Assembly: GCA_030247675.1 (NCBI GenBank)
Contig: JAOTRX010000009.1
Coordinates: 1 to 64,000 of the forward strand
Direction: 5' to 3'
From: Desulforhopalus sp.
GTDB lineage: Bacteria > Desulfobacterota > Desulfobulbia > Desulfobulbales > Desulfocapsaceae
DNA length: 64,000 bases
Part shown: positions 53,172-62,693 of the stretch, piece by piece
Numbering within the stretch: the first letter of the stretch is position 1
Layout: every line of letters begins with the position of its first letter
Notes under the pieces: model-generated
The model's input: the letters and a program-made list of their open reading frames with translations, nothing else
The model's database searches: none
Told to the model about the DNA's origin: nothing
Position numbers and translations under genes: made by a program

Positions 53172-55559
53172 ATGACGCAAACACGACGGGATTTTATTAA
53201 AATGGCGGCGGCCCTGTCGGCCGCCTCGTATGTGGGGATGAATCTGCCGATCGCGCCGATTAGTCTTGCCAGGGCCGATGAAGGGGTAGTCTGGCACCGT
53301 GGCAGCTGTCGCCTCTGCGGCGTCGGCTGCCGGGTGGAACTGGGGGTAAAGGACGGCGTGCCCATGGGGCTGCGCGGCGTGCCTGAGTCGCGCACCAACT
53401 TCGGCTACGTCTGTATGAAGGGCATGCACTTCTGGAAATGCATGCGCCACCCCGACCGCCTGACCAAGCCTCTGTTTCGGGAGAAGAAGACCGACAAATT
53501 CCAGGAGATCTCCTGGGATAAGGCCCTGGATATCGCCGCCGGCAGGTTCGCCGAGGCGTTCAAGGCCGGTGGCGGCGCGGCGGTGGCCTACTACGGTTCC
53601 GGTCAGGCGCTGACCGAGGAGACCTATTTCTTTCAGAAGGTCATGCGCGGCGGCCTGCAATCTAATAACGTCGAGGGCAATCCCCGGCTGTGCATGGCCA
53701 GCGCGGTTGGCGGCTATATGACCTCCTTCGGCGCCGACGAGCCGATCGGCGGCTACTCCGATCTGGAGAAGGCGCATTGTTTTTTCATCGTCGGCTCGAA
53801 CACCGCCGAGGCCCATCCGGTGCTGTTCCGGCGGATTATGCGCCGCAAGCTCGATAATCCCGACACGGTTAAGGTCATCAACGTCGATCCACGTATCTCC
53901 CAGACCTCGCGGATCGCTGATTTGCACCTGCAGTTCAAGCCGGGTACCGACCTGTCCCTGTTGAACGCCATGGCCCACGTCATTGTCGAGGAAAAACTCT
54001 ACGACGAGGAATTCCTGAAAAACTACGCAACCTTCCGTAAGGGCAAGGGCGAGGCGGCGACCTTTGATGAGCTGCGCGCCCACCTCGCCAAATACACCCC
54101 GGAGGAGGCGGCGCGGGCCTGCGGCGGCAGCTTCAAGCCGGACGAAGTGCGCACCGCCGCCCGCTGGTTTGCCGGTTCGAAGGGCACGGTCAGTCTGTGG
54201 ACCATGGGACTTAACCAGCGCAAGCAAGGCGTCTGGGCCAACAATCTCATGCATAACCTGCATATCCTCACCGGCCAGCTGATGAAGGACGGCGCCGACA
54301 GCCTGTCGCTCACCGGCCAGCCCAATGCCTGCGGCGGGGTGCGCGAGGGTGGCGGCCTCTGCCATATCCTCCCAGGTCACCGGCCGGTCGAGGCGGAACC
54401 GATGCGCCGCCAGGTGGAGGAGGCCTGGGGGATTCCGGCAGGACGCATTCCCGATAAGCCCGGCCTGCATACCATGGCCATGTTCTCGGCGATCAACGAG
54501 GGCAAGATCAAGGCCTTGTGGGTCAATTGCACCAGCCCGGTGCAGAGCCTGCCGAACTGCGAGTTGTACAATAAGGGTATGGACCGTGACGACGTCTTCA
54601 TCGTCTGCTCCGACATCTTCCACACCCTGACCACCCAGAAGGCCAATCTGGTGCTGCCCGCCTCCTTCCATTTCGAAAAAACCGGCGTCTACGGCTGCAC
54701 CGAGCGCCGTTCGCAGCTGACCAAAAAGGCCATTAATTCCCCCGGCGAGGCCAAGCCTGAGGTGTGGATGATCCGGGAGTGGGCGGCCAAGCTGGCGGTA
54801 AAGTTAAACGACCCGGTCATCGACCAGTGCATCAAGCCCTTTGTCGGCCTGGAAGAGGGCTACGCCCTGCCCAAGGCCATCTGGGATGAGTATACCCAGA
54901 AGCTGACGGCGAACCGTGACAACGACCTGCGCGGCGCCACCTACGAGGTGCTGGAAAAAATGGCCGACGGTGTGCAGTGGCCGGCGCCGACCGCCGAGTT
55001 TGCCCTCACCGGCGGCACGGTGAAGAAGTTTGTCAAGGGCCGCGACCCGCTCGCCACCAGCCTGTCGAAAAACGATCTGCCGTACCAGTTCTACGGCCCG
55101 GCCCACGAGGACCGGACCCTTTGGGTCTGGCACCGCGATCAGGCCGATCCGGAGGAGATCCCCGATAGCGAATATCCCTTCTATCTTTCCACTGGACGGA
55201 TTATCGATCATTGGCATACCATGTCGATGACTGGGCGGGTGCCGGAGCTGCTGCGTGCCAACCCCTATGCCTACGTCGAGATCAATCCGAAAGATGCCGC
55301 TCGCCTCGGCATCAAACCCGGCGACATGGTCGAGGTGAAGTCGCGGCGCGGCGTCAACCTCCTGCCGGCCAAGGTCTATGAAGGGCCGGTGGAGGGGATG
55401 GTCTTTGCCTATTGGCATGATCAGCATCCGGACCGGATGATCAACAAGGTCACCAAGGATGCCGTCGATCCGGCATCGAAGGAGCCTGAATTCAAGATCT
55501 GCGCGGTGCAGGTGAAAAAGGTCTCCGGCCCGCAGCCGCTGAAACCGTATATCGTTTGA
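53172..55559 (+). CDS. napA: periplasmic nitrate reductase catalytic subunit
   Basis: A 795-residue molybdoenzyme reducing nitrate to nitrite. The Tat signal RRDFIKMAAALSAASYVG is followed by one [4Fe-4S] site, CRLCGVGCRVELGV with the fourth Cys in YVCMKG. NPRLCMASAVGGYMTSFGADEP (about 170) places Cys as the molybdenum ligand, as in Nap and not Sec or Ser as in formate dehydrogenase or Nar. The C-terminal cap (STGRIIDHWHTMSMTGRVPEL, about 678) binds molybdopterin guanine dinucleotide. Length matches the monomeric NapA of Desulfovibrio. AGGAG lies 6 nt before the ATG at 53172. Confidence 0.96.
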   Translation: MTQTRRDFIKMAAALSAASYVGMNLPIAPISLARADEGVVWHRGSCRLCGVGCRVELGVKDGVPMGLRGVPESRTNFGYVCMKGMHFWKCMRHPDRLTKPLFREKKTDKFQEISWDKALDIAAGRFAEAFKAGGGAAVAYYGSGQALTEETYFFQKVMRGGLQSNNVEGNPRLCMASAVGGYMTSFGADEPIGGYSDLEKAHCFFIVGSNTAEAHPVLFRRIMRRKLDNPDTVKVINVDPRISQTSRIADLHLQFKPGTDLSLLNAMAHVIVEEKLYDEEFLKNYATFRKGKGEAATFDELRAHLAKYTPEEAARACGGSFKPDEVRTAARWFAGSKGTVSLWTMGLNQRKQGVWANNLMHNLHILTGQLMKDGADSLSLTGQPNACGGVREGGGLCHILPGHRPVEAEPMRRQVEEAWGIPAGRIPDKPGLHTMAMFSAINEGKIKALWVNCTSPVQSLPNCELYNKGMDRDDVFIVCSDIFHTLTTQKANLVLPASFHFEKTGVYGCTERRSQLTKKAINSPGEAKPEVWMIREWAAKLAVKLNDPVIDQCIKPFVGLEEGYALPKAIWDEYTQKLTANRDNDLRGATYEVLEKMADGVQWPAPTAEFALTGGTVKKFVKGRDPLATSLSKNDLPYQFYGPAHEDRTLWVWHRDQADPEEIPDSEYPFYLSTGRIIDHWHTMSMTGRVPELLRANPYAYVEINPKDAARLGIKPGDMVEVKSRRGVNLLPAKVYEGPVEGMVFAYWHDQHPDRMINKVTKDAVDPASKEPEFKICAVQVKKVSGPQPLKPYIV

Positions 55560-55624
55560 TACCTTTCCCGGCCGGTTGGCGCTTGACGCCTTCCGGCTGG
55601 ATTTACCTTTTATAAGGAGACCAT

Positions 55625-55930
55625 ATGCCGATAAGCGGTGTGGTGATTACATCGAGGCCAGCAGAAAAGGCCAGGGTGCTTCATGCCCTGGCCGCGGTGC
55701 CGGGCATCGAGGTACATGGCGATGACGGGCAGGGCAATATCGTTGCCGTTCTGGAAACGAAGACCTCGGAGGAGATGGAAAAGCTCATTGACCGGATTAA
55801 CAAGGACCCTCTGGTCCTCCACGTCGGCATGACCTACCTGAACACCGAGGACGAGGCCGAGGAGATGGCTGACGGCCGTCCGGTGGCGCGGCCCTTTGGT
55901 TACCGCAAACCCCTGGCGGGCGGACAGTGA
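55625..55930 (+). CDS. napD: NapD chaperone for NapA maturation
   Basis: A 101-residue cytoplasmic protein of ferredoxin-like fold. PISGVVITSRPAEKARVLHAL at the start and VHGDDGQGNIVAVLET are typical of NapD, which binds the NapA Tat signal until the cofactor is inserted. ATAAGGAG precedes the ATG. Its GTGA end overlaps napG. Confidence 0.9.
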   Translation: MPISGVVITSRPAEKARVLHALAAVPGIEVHGDDGQGNIVAVLETKTSEEMEKLIDRINKDPLVLHVGMTYLNTEDEAEEMADGRPVARPFGYRKPLAGGQ

Positions 55931-56520
55931 GACGCCGCCAGTTTCTCGGGTTGCTGGGTACCGGACTGAGTTCGCTGTCGTTTGCGCCCCAGTCGCTAGC
56001 CGCAAAGATGCTGGATTCCCCGGTTACCACCAACCGCCTCCGGCCGCCGGGCGGGGTGCCGGAGGAGATCTTCCCGGCCAAGTGCATCCGTTGCGGCCGG
56101 TGTGTCGAGGTCTGTCCCTATCGCTGCATTAGTATGCTTGACATCCGCGCCGGGCTGTCAGCGGGGACACCGCTTATCGAGGTGGAGAAGATTCCCTGTT
56201 ATCTGTGTATGAAGTGCGTCGATGTCTGTCCCACCGGCAGCCTGCAGCGCATCCGCCAGGAGGACACTCGTATGGGCCTGGCGGTGGTCAACCGCTTCAT
56301 CTGCGCCGCCTGGATCGGCACCACCCTGTGCCGGACCTGCTACGACAAATGCCCCTATGCCGACAAGGCGATTCGCCTCGACCAGCTGCGGCCGGTCATA
56401 AACCCGGAAGTTTGCACCGGTTGCGGCCTATGCACCAATGCCTGTCCGGTAAATACCCCGGACGGCAAAAAGGCGGTGAATATCGAACCGATCTTTGCCG
56501 CTGGCAAGGTGACAGGATGA
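55927..56520 (+). CDS. napG: NapG iron-sulfur quinol-dehydrogenase subunit
   Basis: A 197-residue protein with a twin-arginine leader (MRRRQFLGLLGTGLSSLSF), so it is exported folded. Four iron-sulfur motifs are visible: CIRCGRCVEVCP (about 54), CYLCMKCVDVCP (about 93), CRTCYDKCP (about 138) and CTGCGLCTNACP (about 160). NapG takes electrons from NapH for the Nap system. The start is a GTG overlapping the napD stop, and the stop overlaps napH by ATGA. Confidence 0.93.
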   Translation: MRRRQFLGLLGTGLSSLSFAPQSLAAKMLDSPVTTNRLRPPGGVPEEIFPAKCIRCGRCVEVCPYRCISMLDIRAGLSAGTPLIEVEKIPCYLCMKCVDVCPTGSLQRIRQEDTRMGLAVVNRFICAAWIGTTLCRTCYDKCPYADKAIRLDQLRPVINPEVCTGCGLCTNACPVNTPDGKKAVNIEPIFAAGKVTG

Positions 56521-57359
56521 TACAGGAAGAAAGCGGCGCCTTGCCGCCCGCACCAAGGCAGGTAAACGGCGCAAGGACCCGTTACGGTTCCCGGCGTTTT
56601 GCCATTCTCACCGGCGCCTTTCTCCTGGTCGCCATCAACCCTTTTATCAATTTTTACTTGCACGAAAACTTCGTGCAGGGCTGGTATCAGTCCTTAGGTG
56701 TCGGCAAGCTGTGGTTCGTCTCGCCGCTGGAGGGCCTGGAGAGTCTGTTGATCACCAAGTCGCTGTATCTGCCGTCTCTTATTGGCATGGCCATCCCGGT
56801 GACCATCGCCCTCTTTCTTGGCCGGGTGTTCTGTTCGTGGCTCTGCCCGATTTCCTTTCTGTTGGAATGCGTTGATCGGCTGCGTCGCCGGGTCTCGGCC
56901 AGGCCATTTCTAAAAAATAAACTGCTTGTCGCTAAAAAGGTGTTGTGGTTTTCCCTCATTGCCGAGCTGATCGCCAGTCTGGTCCTCGGCGCCCCCCTCT
57001 TTGTCTTTCTCTCGCCGCCCGGGCTTGTCGGCCGGGAGATCATGATGGCGGTGTTCTTCCATAAACTTGCCCTGGAAGGTGTCCTGATCATCGTCGTCGT
57101 CCTTCTTGAGTTGCTGACTCGCCGGTTTTTCTGCCGCAGTTTCTGTCCTCTTGGCGGCCTTCTTGCCTTTCTCGGTCGGAAAAGGCGCTTACGGGTAAGT
57201 TTTCAGCCGGATGCCTGCGTTGCCTGTGAAAAGTGCAGCAAAACCTGCCCGATGGGCCTGCAGCCAACCGCCGGCGAAGGGATGTCGGCGTATTGCTGGA
57301 ACTGCGGCGAGTGCGTCGATAGCTGCCGGCATGACGCCCTGCGGTTTCGTTGGCTGTGA
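56517..57359 (+). CDS. napH: NapH membrane quinol dehydrogenase
   Basis: A 280-residue inner-membrane protein with four helices (about 24-45, 75-98, 145-165, 180-205). CSWLCPISFLLE and CRSFCPLGGLLAF are the paired Cys-Pro motifs of the NapH/CcoG group. The C-terminus carries two [4Fe-4S] motifs, CVACEKCSKTCP (about 236) and CWNCGECVDSC (about 260). It oxidises menaquinol and passes electrons to NapG, bypassing the absent NapC. Coupled to napG through ATGA; last gene of the operon. Confidence 0.93.
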   Translation: MIQEESGALPPAPRQVNGARTRYGSRRFAILTGAFLLVAINPFINFYLHENFVQGWYQSLGVGKLWFVSPLEGLESLLITKSLYLPSLIGMAIPVTIALFLGRVFCSWLCPISFLLECVDRLRRRVSARPFLKNKLLVAKKVLWFSLIAELIASLVLGAPLFVFLSPPGLVGREIMMAVFFHKLALEGVLIIVVVLLELLTRRFFCRSFCPLGGLLAFLGRKRRLRVSFQPDACVACEKCSKTCPMGLQPTAGEGMSAYCWNCGECVDSCRHDALRFRWL

Positions 57360-57634
57360 TTGCGGTTTCAGGTCAAACGGCTGTTTCAGTAACTGCGAAG
57401 AGCGGAGCTATTTGGCATCGTACGTTCGTTTCTCAGACGACTCTTTCCATGCCGCTTTGATAAGGATAAAGAACCCTCTCCGGCACCACTATTCCGGAAA
57501 GGAGGAGAGCAGTTGCCGGATTATGAGCATGTTATACCTGACAACATAAAAAAATTTGAAATATACGATTTTTACGAGTAGCCTGTCACAGGAACTATTT
57601 TTATAACTTTTCTGGCTGGATATGAAAATAAACA

Positions 57635-58765
57635 ATGTTTGTAACCACAACGAATATTTCTTCTGGTACCAGTAAAGCAATCTGCCGGATGTTTCTGATA
57701 TTATTTGGCCTGGCCGGTAGTATTAGCGTTCTTAGCAGCTGTGTAACAGGATCTGGATCTACCTCGGGGGAAATGGCCGGAGGTGATGCCTCATCCACTG
57801 CTAAAGCGATTGCCGACAAGGCCGTAGTGCAACCGGTTGTCTATGAAAATGCCGGCCAGCAGGGCCCTGCCCTCGTGGTTCTCCCGGGGCAATTCAAGAT
57901 TTCCAACGCGACTTTTACCCAAAAATTTACGCCCAATAATATCGCCGACTTTGCCGAATTAGAGCTCGATAAGGCCAACTTTAAGGTCTTGGAAAGGGGC
58001 GATCTTGGACCACTCCTGCAAGAGGTTGTTCTTGCTGTCAATATGGGCGATCCAGAGGGCCTGAGGAAATTTCGCAAGGGCAAGTTCGTCACGACTCGCT
58101 GGTTTCTGCAGTTTGATGTCCTGAAGGCTGAACCGGTTGCCGAAGCAGGAACGGAATTTGACGGCAAGGCGATTGGCAATATTGTCACGGCCATCGCCGG
58201 CGATAACCTCGGCGGACGGGTTGCCGGTGGTGTAATCGCCTCGGCGGGAGGAAGCGAGGACGCAAAAATCTGGATAATCGGTCTTCGTTATAAAATAATC
58301 GATGCCTCCGACAGTGTCATTGTCAAGACAGGCTATGTCGAGGACAAAATGGAGGTAGGGGCATCGAGCGCCAGCTTTCTCGGTATCAAGCAAACTGAAA
58401 AAGGCGGGATGACAATCGATTCGATGGTGCAAAGGCTGGTTCAAAAGTGCGTTGCCGAGATCGACAAAGTGAAGGGAATGTCCCCGGCGCTTGTTAAGGA
58501 AAGTAAGTCGCAGGAGGCCGCTGTCGAAGGCAGGACGGTGGTCGCAGACAAGTCTCCCAAATCAGCAGAGTCAATGGTGTCACCGCAAGTGATGTCAGCT
58601 TACAGTGAAGAATCAGTCGAAGGAAAACGTGTCCGGCAGAAAAAAAGTGAGACAATTAAGCCACAAGTGCTTGATACGAATGCCAACTGTCAGGATCTAA
58701 GGAAGGAATGGCAACTTGGAGATTCGTCGGTTATGGAACGCTACTTACGGGAGTGCGCAAAATGA
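57635..58765 (+). CDS. CsgG-like outer-membrane-associated lipoprotein
   Basis: A 376-residue protein. A hydrophobic signal ends in the lipobox SVLSSC (Cys about 36), so the mature protein is lipidated. The central part (about 85-275) resembles the CsgG/curli-assembly fold: FTQKFTPNNIADFAELEL, LGPLLQEV, a Gly-rich stretch near DNLGGRVAGGVIASAGG and WIIGLRYKIIDA. The C-terminal 90 residues are Lys/Ser/Glu-rich and probably disordered. An ATG at 57689 (MFLILFGLAGSISVLSSC) gives a cleaner signal and may be the true start. It overlaps the next lipoprotein gene by ATGA, suggesting a joint envelope complex. Confidence 0.7.
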   Translation: MFVTTTNISSGTSKAICRMFLILFGLAGSISVLSSCVTGSGSTSGEMAGGDASSTAKAIADKAVVQPVVYENAGQQGPALVVLPGQFKISNATFTQKFTPNNIADFAELELDKANFKVLERGDLGPLLQEVVLAVNMGDPEGLRKFRKGKFVTTRWFLQFDVLKAEPVAEAGTEFDGKAIGNIVTAIAGDNLGGRVAGGVIASAGGSEDAKIWIIGLRYKIIDASDSVIVKTGYVEDKMEVGASSASFLGIKQTEKGGMTIDSMVQRLVQKCVAEIDKVKGMSPALVKESKSQEAAVEGRTVVADKSPKSAESMVSPQVMSAYSEESVEGKRVRQKKSETIKPQVLDTNANCQDLRKEWQLGDSSVMERYLRECAK

Positions 58766-60042
58766 AAAAAGGGATGAATAAACGATTCAGCTTTTGGCAG
58801 AGATCTTTTGGGGCCATTTTGGTCATTTTGATCGGCAGTATGCTCCTCGCCGGCTGTGTGAAAAGGGCAAAACCTCTGACCCGGCCGGCTCTTGATACGC
58901 CAATGTCTCTTGAGGTGGCTGTTCGAATGATTGCTTTTGATCTCTTTGCGCAAATCAGCAATCAACAAAAGCCTGCCAAGAAGACCCTGGCGGAGAAGAT
59001 GAATGCTCAACAAAATCAAGATGATGGAAAGCAGCCGCTGGTCTTTTCGACAGATGTGGTGATGAATGCTGATACCGGCGAGGAAATCGAACTCAGCGCT
59101 CAGATAAACGAGATTATCAAAGCCACCGCCGGTAACAGTTTCCCCAAATTTACTGTTGTCGAGATGAATTCAACAAATATCGATCAAACGAATTTTGTTA
59201 TTATCGGAGTCATCAAACAGGAGATTTACAATAATCAGCCGACTAAACTGCCTCGACTGTATCTTTCTGCGGTTGATATGAAGACTGGCCAGGTTCTGGC
59301 ACATTCCGATGTTTGGTTTTCCCAACAGGACCTCAAGTTGCTGCCGACACCTCTGTATTCGGACAGCCCGATGTTTATCAAGGATACCCGTTCGGAAAAG
59401 GTTATAGCGACCGCCCAAGCCAACGCCGGTGTGGCGGTTGACAAGGAATACCTTGCCACTATGGCTACCAATGCCCTGTTGGCCGAAGCCAGCAAGGCGT
59501 ATGATAGTGGGAATTACCCGCTGGCGATTGAGTTGTTCAATAAGGCTGCAGCTCGTGAAGACGGCCAGGTTATGAAAACCTATGCCGGACTGTATCAGGC
59601 CTATTGGAAACAGAAACTAATGGCCGAAGCCGAAGGGGCGTTTGGCAAACTCGCCGAACTTGGAATTCGCAACGGCACCCTCAGTGTGAAATTTCTTTTT
59701 CAGGTCAATGACACCAACTTTTTTGGTCAACCCGAAGAGCTGGCCGAATACGACATTTGGCTTCGTCAGATTGCTAAAAAAATTATCGAATCGCAGTCAT
59801 GCGTAGAGATTTCAGGCCACGCCAGCCATTCGGGCAGTGCTGATTACAACAAGAAATTGTCGGACAAGAGGGCCCATAAAATCCAAAAGAGACTGCTTGA
59901 TGTTTCTTCGGCGATTGCTAAAAAGACTTCGGCAGTGGGGCGGGGCTTTGAGGAAAACATCGTGGGAACTGGCACGGATGACATCCGCGATGCGATCGAC
60001 CGGCGGGTGGTGTTCCGGGTTTTGGATTGCGGAGCCCTGTGA
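58762..60042 (+). CDS. OmpA-like peptidoglycan-binding lipoprotein with TPR-like repeat
   Basis: A 426-residue protein. The signal ends in MLLAGC (Cys about 31), a standard lipobox. The N-terminal half resembles secretion-associated lipoproteins with FVIIGVIKQEIY strands. A TPR-like unit follows (ASKAYDSGNYPLAIELFNKAA, about 250). The C-terminal 110 residues are an OmpA-type domain with CVEISGHASHSGSADYNKKLSDKRAHKIQKRL and IDRRVVFRVL, which binds peptidoglycan. It is translated with the CsgG-like gene by an ATGA overlap. The two probably form an envelope-spanning assembly of unknown cargo. Confidence 0.78.
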   Translation: MKKGMNKRFSFWQRSFGAILVILIGSMLLAGCVKRAKPLTRPALDTPMSLEVAVRMIAFDLFAQISNQQKPAKKTLAEKMNAQQNQDDGKQPLVFSTDVVMNADTGEEIELSAQINEIIKATAGNSFPKFTVVEMNSTNIDQTNFVIIGVIKQEIYNNQPTKLPRLYLSAVDMKTGQVLAHSDVWFSQQDLKLLPTPLYSDSPMFIKDTRSEKVIATAQANAGVAVDKEYLATMATNALLAEASKAYDSGNYPLAIELFNKAAAREDGQVMKTYAGLYQAYWKQKLMAEAEGAFGKLAELGIRNGTLSVKFLFQVNDTNFFGQPEELAEYDIWLRQIAKKIIESQSCVEISGHASHSGSADYNKKLSDKRAHKIQKRLLDVSSAIAKKTSAVGRGFEENIVGTGTDDIRDAIDRRVVFRVLDCGAL

Positions 60043-60198
60043 AAACTCGCTACGATTTTGCGCCTCTGGCATTCCGAGGCGCAGCTGTGCCATTTCAGGG
60101 GTGGCTGGCTTGAATATCTCCCGCCAGGTTGATAGAATAGTTGGGAGTTTTATTGAATTCTCCAATAGTTCCCGATTTTATAAAGAAAGGTGTGAAGT

Positions 60199-60624
60199 AT
60201 GGCACAAATCGAATGGGACTCTGCCTGGAATATCGGGCATGTGGAAATCGATGAGCAACACCAGCGATGGGTTGAGCTCTTCAATCAATTGGAAAGAGCC
60301 TTTCTTGGCTCGGCAGATAGCCAAGATCTGACCCAAGTGCAGAAGGATGTCTTTCAGCGGATACGCGATTACACCCGCTATCACTTCGCCTGTGAAGAGA
60401 AGGTCATGCAGGCGGCGGCCTGGCCCGGCATTCCTGTCCATTGGCGATTCCATAAGGAATTCGACCAGGTTGTCTACGAAAGATACCGCGAATTTGAAAA
60501 CGGTGATCTGGTTCTCACTTCCGAGTTGCTGGCGCTTATCAGGAACTGGCTGCTGCACCATATTCAAGTTGAAGATCTGAAATTTGGCGAATATCTGCGG
60601 CAGGAAAAGAATACGGGAAAGTGA
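60199..60624 (+). CDS. bacteriohaemerythrin
   Basis: A 141-residue four-helix protein with a di-iron oxygen-binding centre. Ligands are seen in order: HVEIDEQHQRW (His and Asp/His), YTRYHFACEEKVM (HxxxE), HWRFHKEF (His), and the closing LLHHIQVEDLKFGEYL (HHIxxxD). Such proteins store, sense or deliver O2, or protect anaerobes from it. AAAGAAAGGTG precedes the ATG. Convergent with the hox genes. Confidence 0.93.
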   Translation: MAQIEWDSAWNIGHVEIDEQHQRWVELFNQLERAFLGSADSQDLTQVQKDVFQRIRDYTRYHFACEEKVMQAAAWPGIPVHWRFHKEFDQVVYERYREFENGDLVLTSELLALIRNWLLHHIQVEDLKFGEYLRQEKNTGK

Positions 60625-60649
60625 TCTTTTCCTGTCGGAGTTGTCTCGG

Positions 60650-62083
60650 TTAGCCCCGGTCTCCGCTGCCTATCAGCCGCAGGATATTGCCGTGACTGTC
60701 CCTGATAGCGATGGTCAGGGGCATCCGGCCAAGCGCATGGGTCGAACAGCTCAGGCAGGGGTCAAAGGCCCGGATAATCGCCTCGACCCTGTTTAAGGCC
60801 CCCTCCGAAACCTCGGTGCCGCTGATAAAGCGTTTGGCGACCTGCAAGACCCCCCGGTTGATTGCCAGGTTGTTGTGGCCCGTCGCCACAATGAGGTTGG
60901 CCCAGGTCATCAGGCCGTTTTCATCGACCCGGTAATGGTGGATGAGCGTGCCCCGTGGCGCCTCGACGCAGCCGACACCCTCCGGAAAATTCGGCTGGGC
61001 GAAGGCCCGCACCCGCAATCCGGTAATTGCCGGATTCTTCAGCAGCATCTTGGCAGTTTCCACGAAAAAGAGAATTTCTATCAACCGGGCGTAATGGTTG
61101 TAGAATGAACTCATCACCGGGCCCCGTTCAAGACTCCTGAATTCCGCCCATTCCTGATCGGCAAGAGGCGTGCCGCAACCGTTGCAGACATTTAAGCGGG
61201 CGGCCGGACCCACCCGGTAGATGCCTTCGGGATAGCCCATTGGCTTATAGAATGGTGATTTTAAATAGGACCACTGCAGCGGTGCCTCACCGATATATTT
61301 CTGGTAGCTCACCGGGTCGATGTTGTCGGCAATGATGTGTCCCTTGGCATTGAGGATGCGCAGATTCCCCTGGACATGCTCAAGATTGCCGTTTTCGTCG
61401 ACCATCCCCATAAAGAGGGTGGGGAAATTGGCAAAGGTCTGAATTTCTTCACGATAGTTTTCCTGCGATTTTTTGAACATGGTCAGGGTGCGGGTGATGA
61501 TCGCCAAGGCCTCCGGCAGCATGTGCAGGATGGCTTCCCGGTGCGAAGGGTCAAGGGCCGCGTTTACCCCGCCCGGTACTACCCAGGCCGGATGAATCCT
61601 CTTGCCGCTGACCATCTCGATGATCTGCTGGCCGATCTTGCGCAGGCGGATGCCGTCCCTGGCAATCTCGGGGTATTTCTCGGCAATGCCGAGGATATTG
61701 CGTTTGGCCGGTTCCGAATCCATGCCGAGCAGCAGATCGGGGGAGGAGAGGTGGAAAAAGCTCAGGGCATGCGATTGGATGAACTCGCCGCAGTTGAGGA
61801 GCCGCCGCAACAGCAGGCCGGTTTCCGGCGGATGGATGCCGAGAATGGCATCGCAGGCCTTGCCGGAGGCAAGCGAATGGCTTACCGGGCAGATGCCGCA
61901 GATTCTTTCGGTGATCGACGGCATTTCATAGTAGGGGCGGCCTTCGCAGAGCTTCTCGAAGCCCCGGACCTGGGTCACATGAAACTTGGCGTCATTGACA
62001 TTGCCGTCATCATCCAGAAAAATGGTGACCATGCCATGCCCTTCAACGCGGGTAATCGGCTCAATGGTTATCGTACCGCCCAT
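60650..62083 (-). CDS. hoxH: HoxH-type NiFe hydrogenase large subunit
   Basis: A 477-residue cytoplasmic large subunit of a group 3 enzyme. ITRVEGHG starts it, RICGICPVSHSLASG (about residue 60) and DPCLSCSTH (about 440) provide the four nickel-binding Cys; here the codon is for Cys, not TGA. A 28-residue tail after the last His is the precursor peptide removed by a protease. GGAGG lies before the ATG at 62083; a longer frame from 62137 lacks support. Last gene of the hoxFUYH order, 43 bp after hoxY. Confidence 0.93.
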   Translation of the reverse strand: MGGTITIEPITRVEGHGMVTIFLDDDGNVNDAKFHVTQVRGFEKLCEGRPYYEMPSITERICGICPVSHSLASGKACDAILGIHPPETGLLLRRLLNCGEFIQSHALSFFHLSSPDLLLGMDSEPAKRNILGIAEKYPEIARDGIRLRKIGQQIIEMVSGKRIHPAWVVPGGVNAALDPSHREAILHMLPEALAIITRTLTMFKKSQENYREEIQTFANFPTLFMGMVDENGNLEHVQGNLRILNAKGHIIADNIDPVSYQKYIGEAPLQWSYLKSPFYKPMGYPEGIYRVGPAARLNVCNGCGTPLADQEWAEFRSLERGPVMSSFYNHYARLIEILFFVETAKMLLKNPAITGLRVRAFAQPNFPEGVGCVEAPRGTLIHHYRVDENGLMTWANLIVATGHNNLAINRGVLQVAKRFISGTEVSEGALNRVEAIIRAFDPCLSCSTHALGRMPLTIAIRDSHGNILRLIGSGDRG

Positions 62084-62126
62084 GCTGATACCTCCACAAA
62101 AGGTAATGAGACCTGCAAAACAGCAT

Positions 62127-62693
62127 CTATGCTCCAAACCGTGACAACTGGCCTATTTCGGGAATTTTGCCCGCCAGTAGCTCGGTAATCACAAAGGCAA
62201 TTGCCGCCGGCGGCGGCGGACAACCCGGCAGAAAGACATCGACCTTGACAAACTCATGCACTGGCCTTGCCATCCGGCAGAGTCTCGGCACGGTATGAAA
62301 GGTCATTTTCTCCATGCCGGAGCTTTCCCCGCCCTTGTCGAGCAAAGTGGTCTCGGCGTTTTCAACGTATACCCGGTTCAGCACCGCCTCCACCGGATGG
62401 CGGTTGCGCATGCCCGGGACATTGGCGGTGATGGCGCAATCACCAAAGGACACGAGCAGTCCGGTTTTATCGCGGATGTTCTCGATGTTTTTTCGGTCGG
62501 CCTCGCTGCTCACCGCCCCTTCGACAAGGGTCACATCGACGTGATCCGGAAAGATTTTGCCGTCGACCAGCGGCCCGTAGAGCAGGTCGATCTTGTCAGC
62601 CAGGTCGAGGAGCAGCTCATCGATATCGAGAAGGGACATATGACAGCCGGAGCAGCCATCCAGCCATGTGGTCGCAAGCGTTATTTTTGCCAT
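62127..62693 (-). CDS. hoxY: HoxY-type NiFe hydrogenase small subunit
   Basis: A 188-residue small subunit without a signal peptide. DGCSGCHMSLLDIDE (about 12), FGDCAITANVPGMRN (about 82) and LPGCPPPPAAI (about 152) hold the four Cys of the single proximal [4Fe-4S] cluster, as in short HoxY proteins. It passes electrons to the HoxU/HoxF diaphorase. AGGAGG is 6 nt before the ATG at 62693, and the start overlaps the hoxU end by 13 bp. Confidence 0.93.
   Translation of the reverse strand: MAKITLATTWLDGCSGCHMSLLDIDELLLDLADKIDLLYGPLVDGKIFPDHVDVTLVEGAVSSEADRKNIENIRDKTGLLVSFGDCAITANVPGMRNRHPVEAVLNRVYVENAETTLLDKGGESSGMEKMTFHTVPRLCRMARPVHEFVKVDVFLPGCPPPPAAIAFVITELLAGKIPEIGQLSRFGA

Noticed and set aside
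60650..62083. Selenocysteine in the Hox-type large subunit
   Set aside because: The C-terminal motif reads DPCLSC with ordinary Cys codons.
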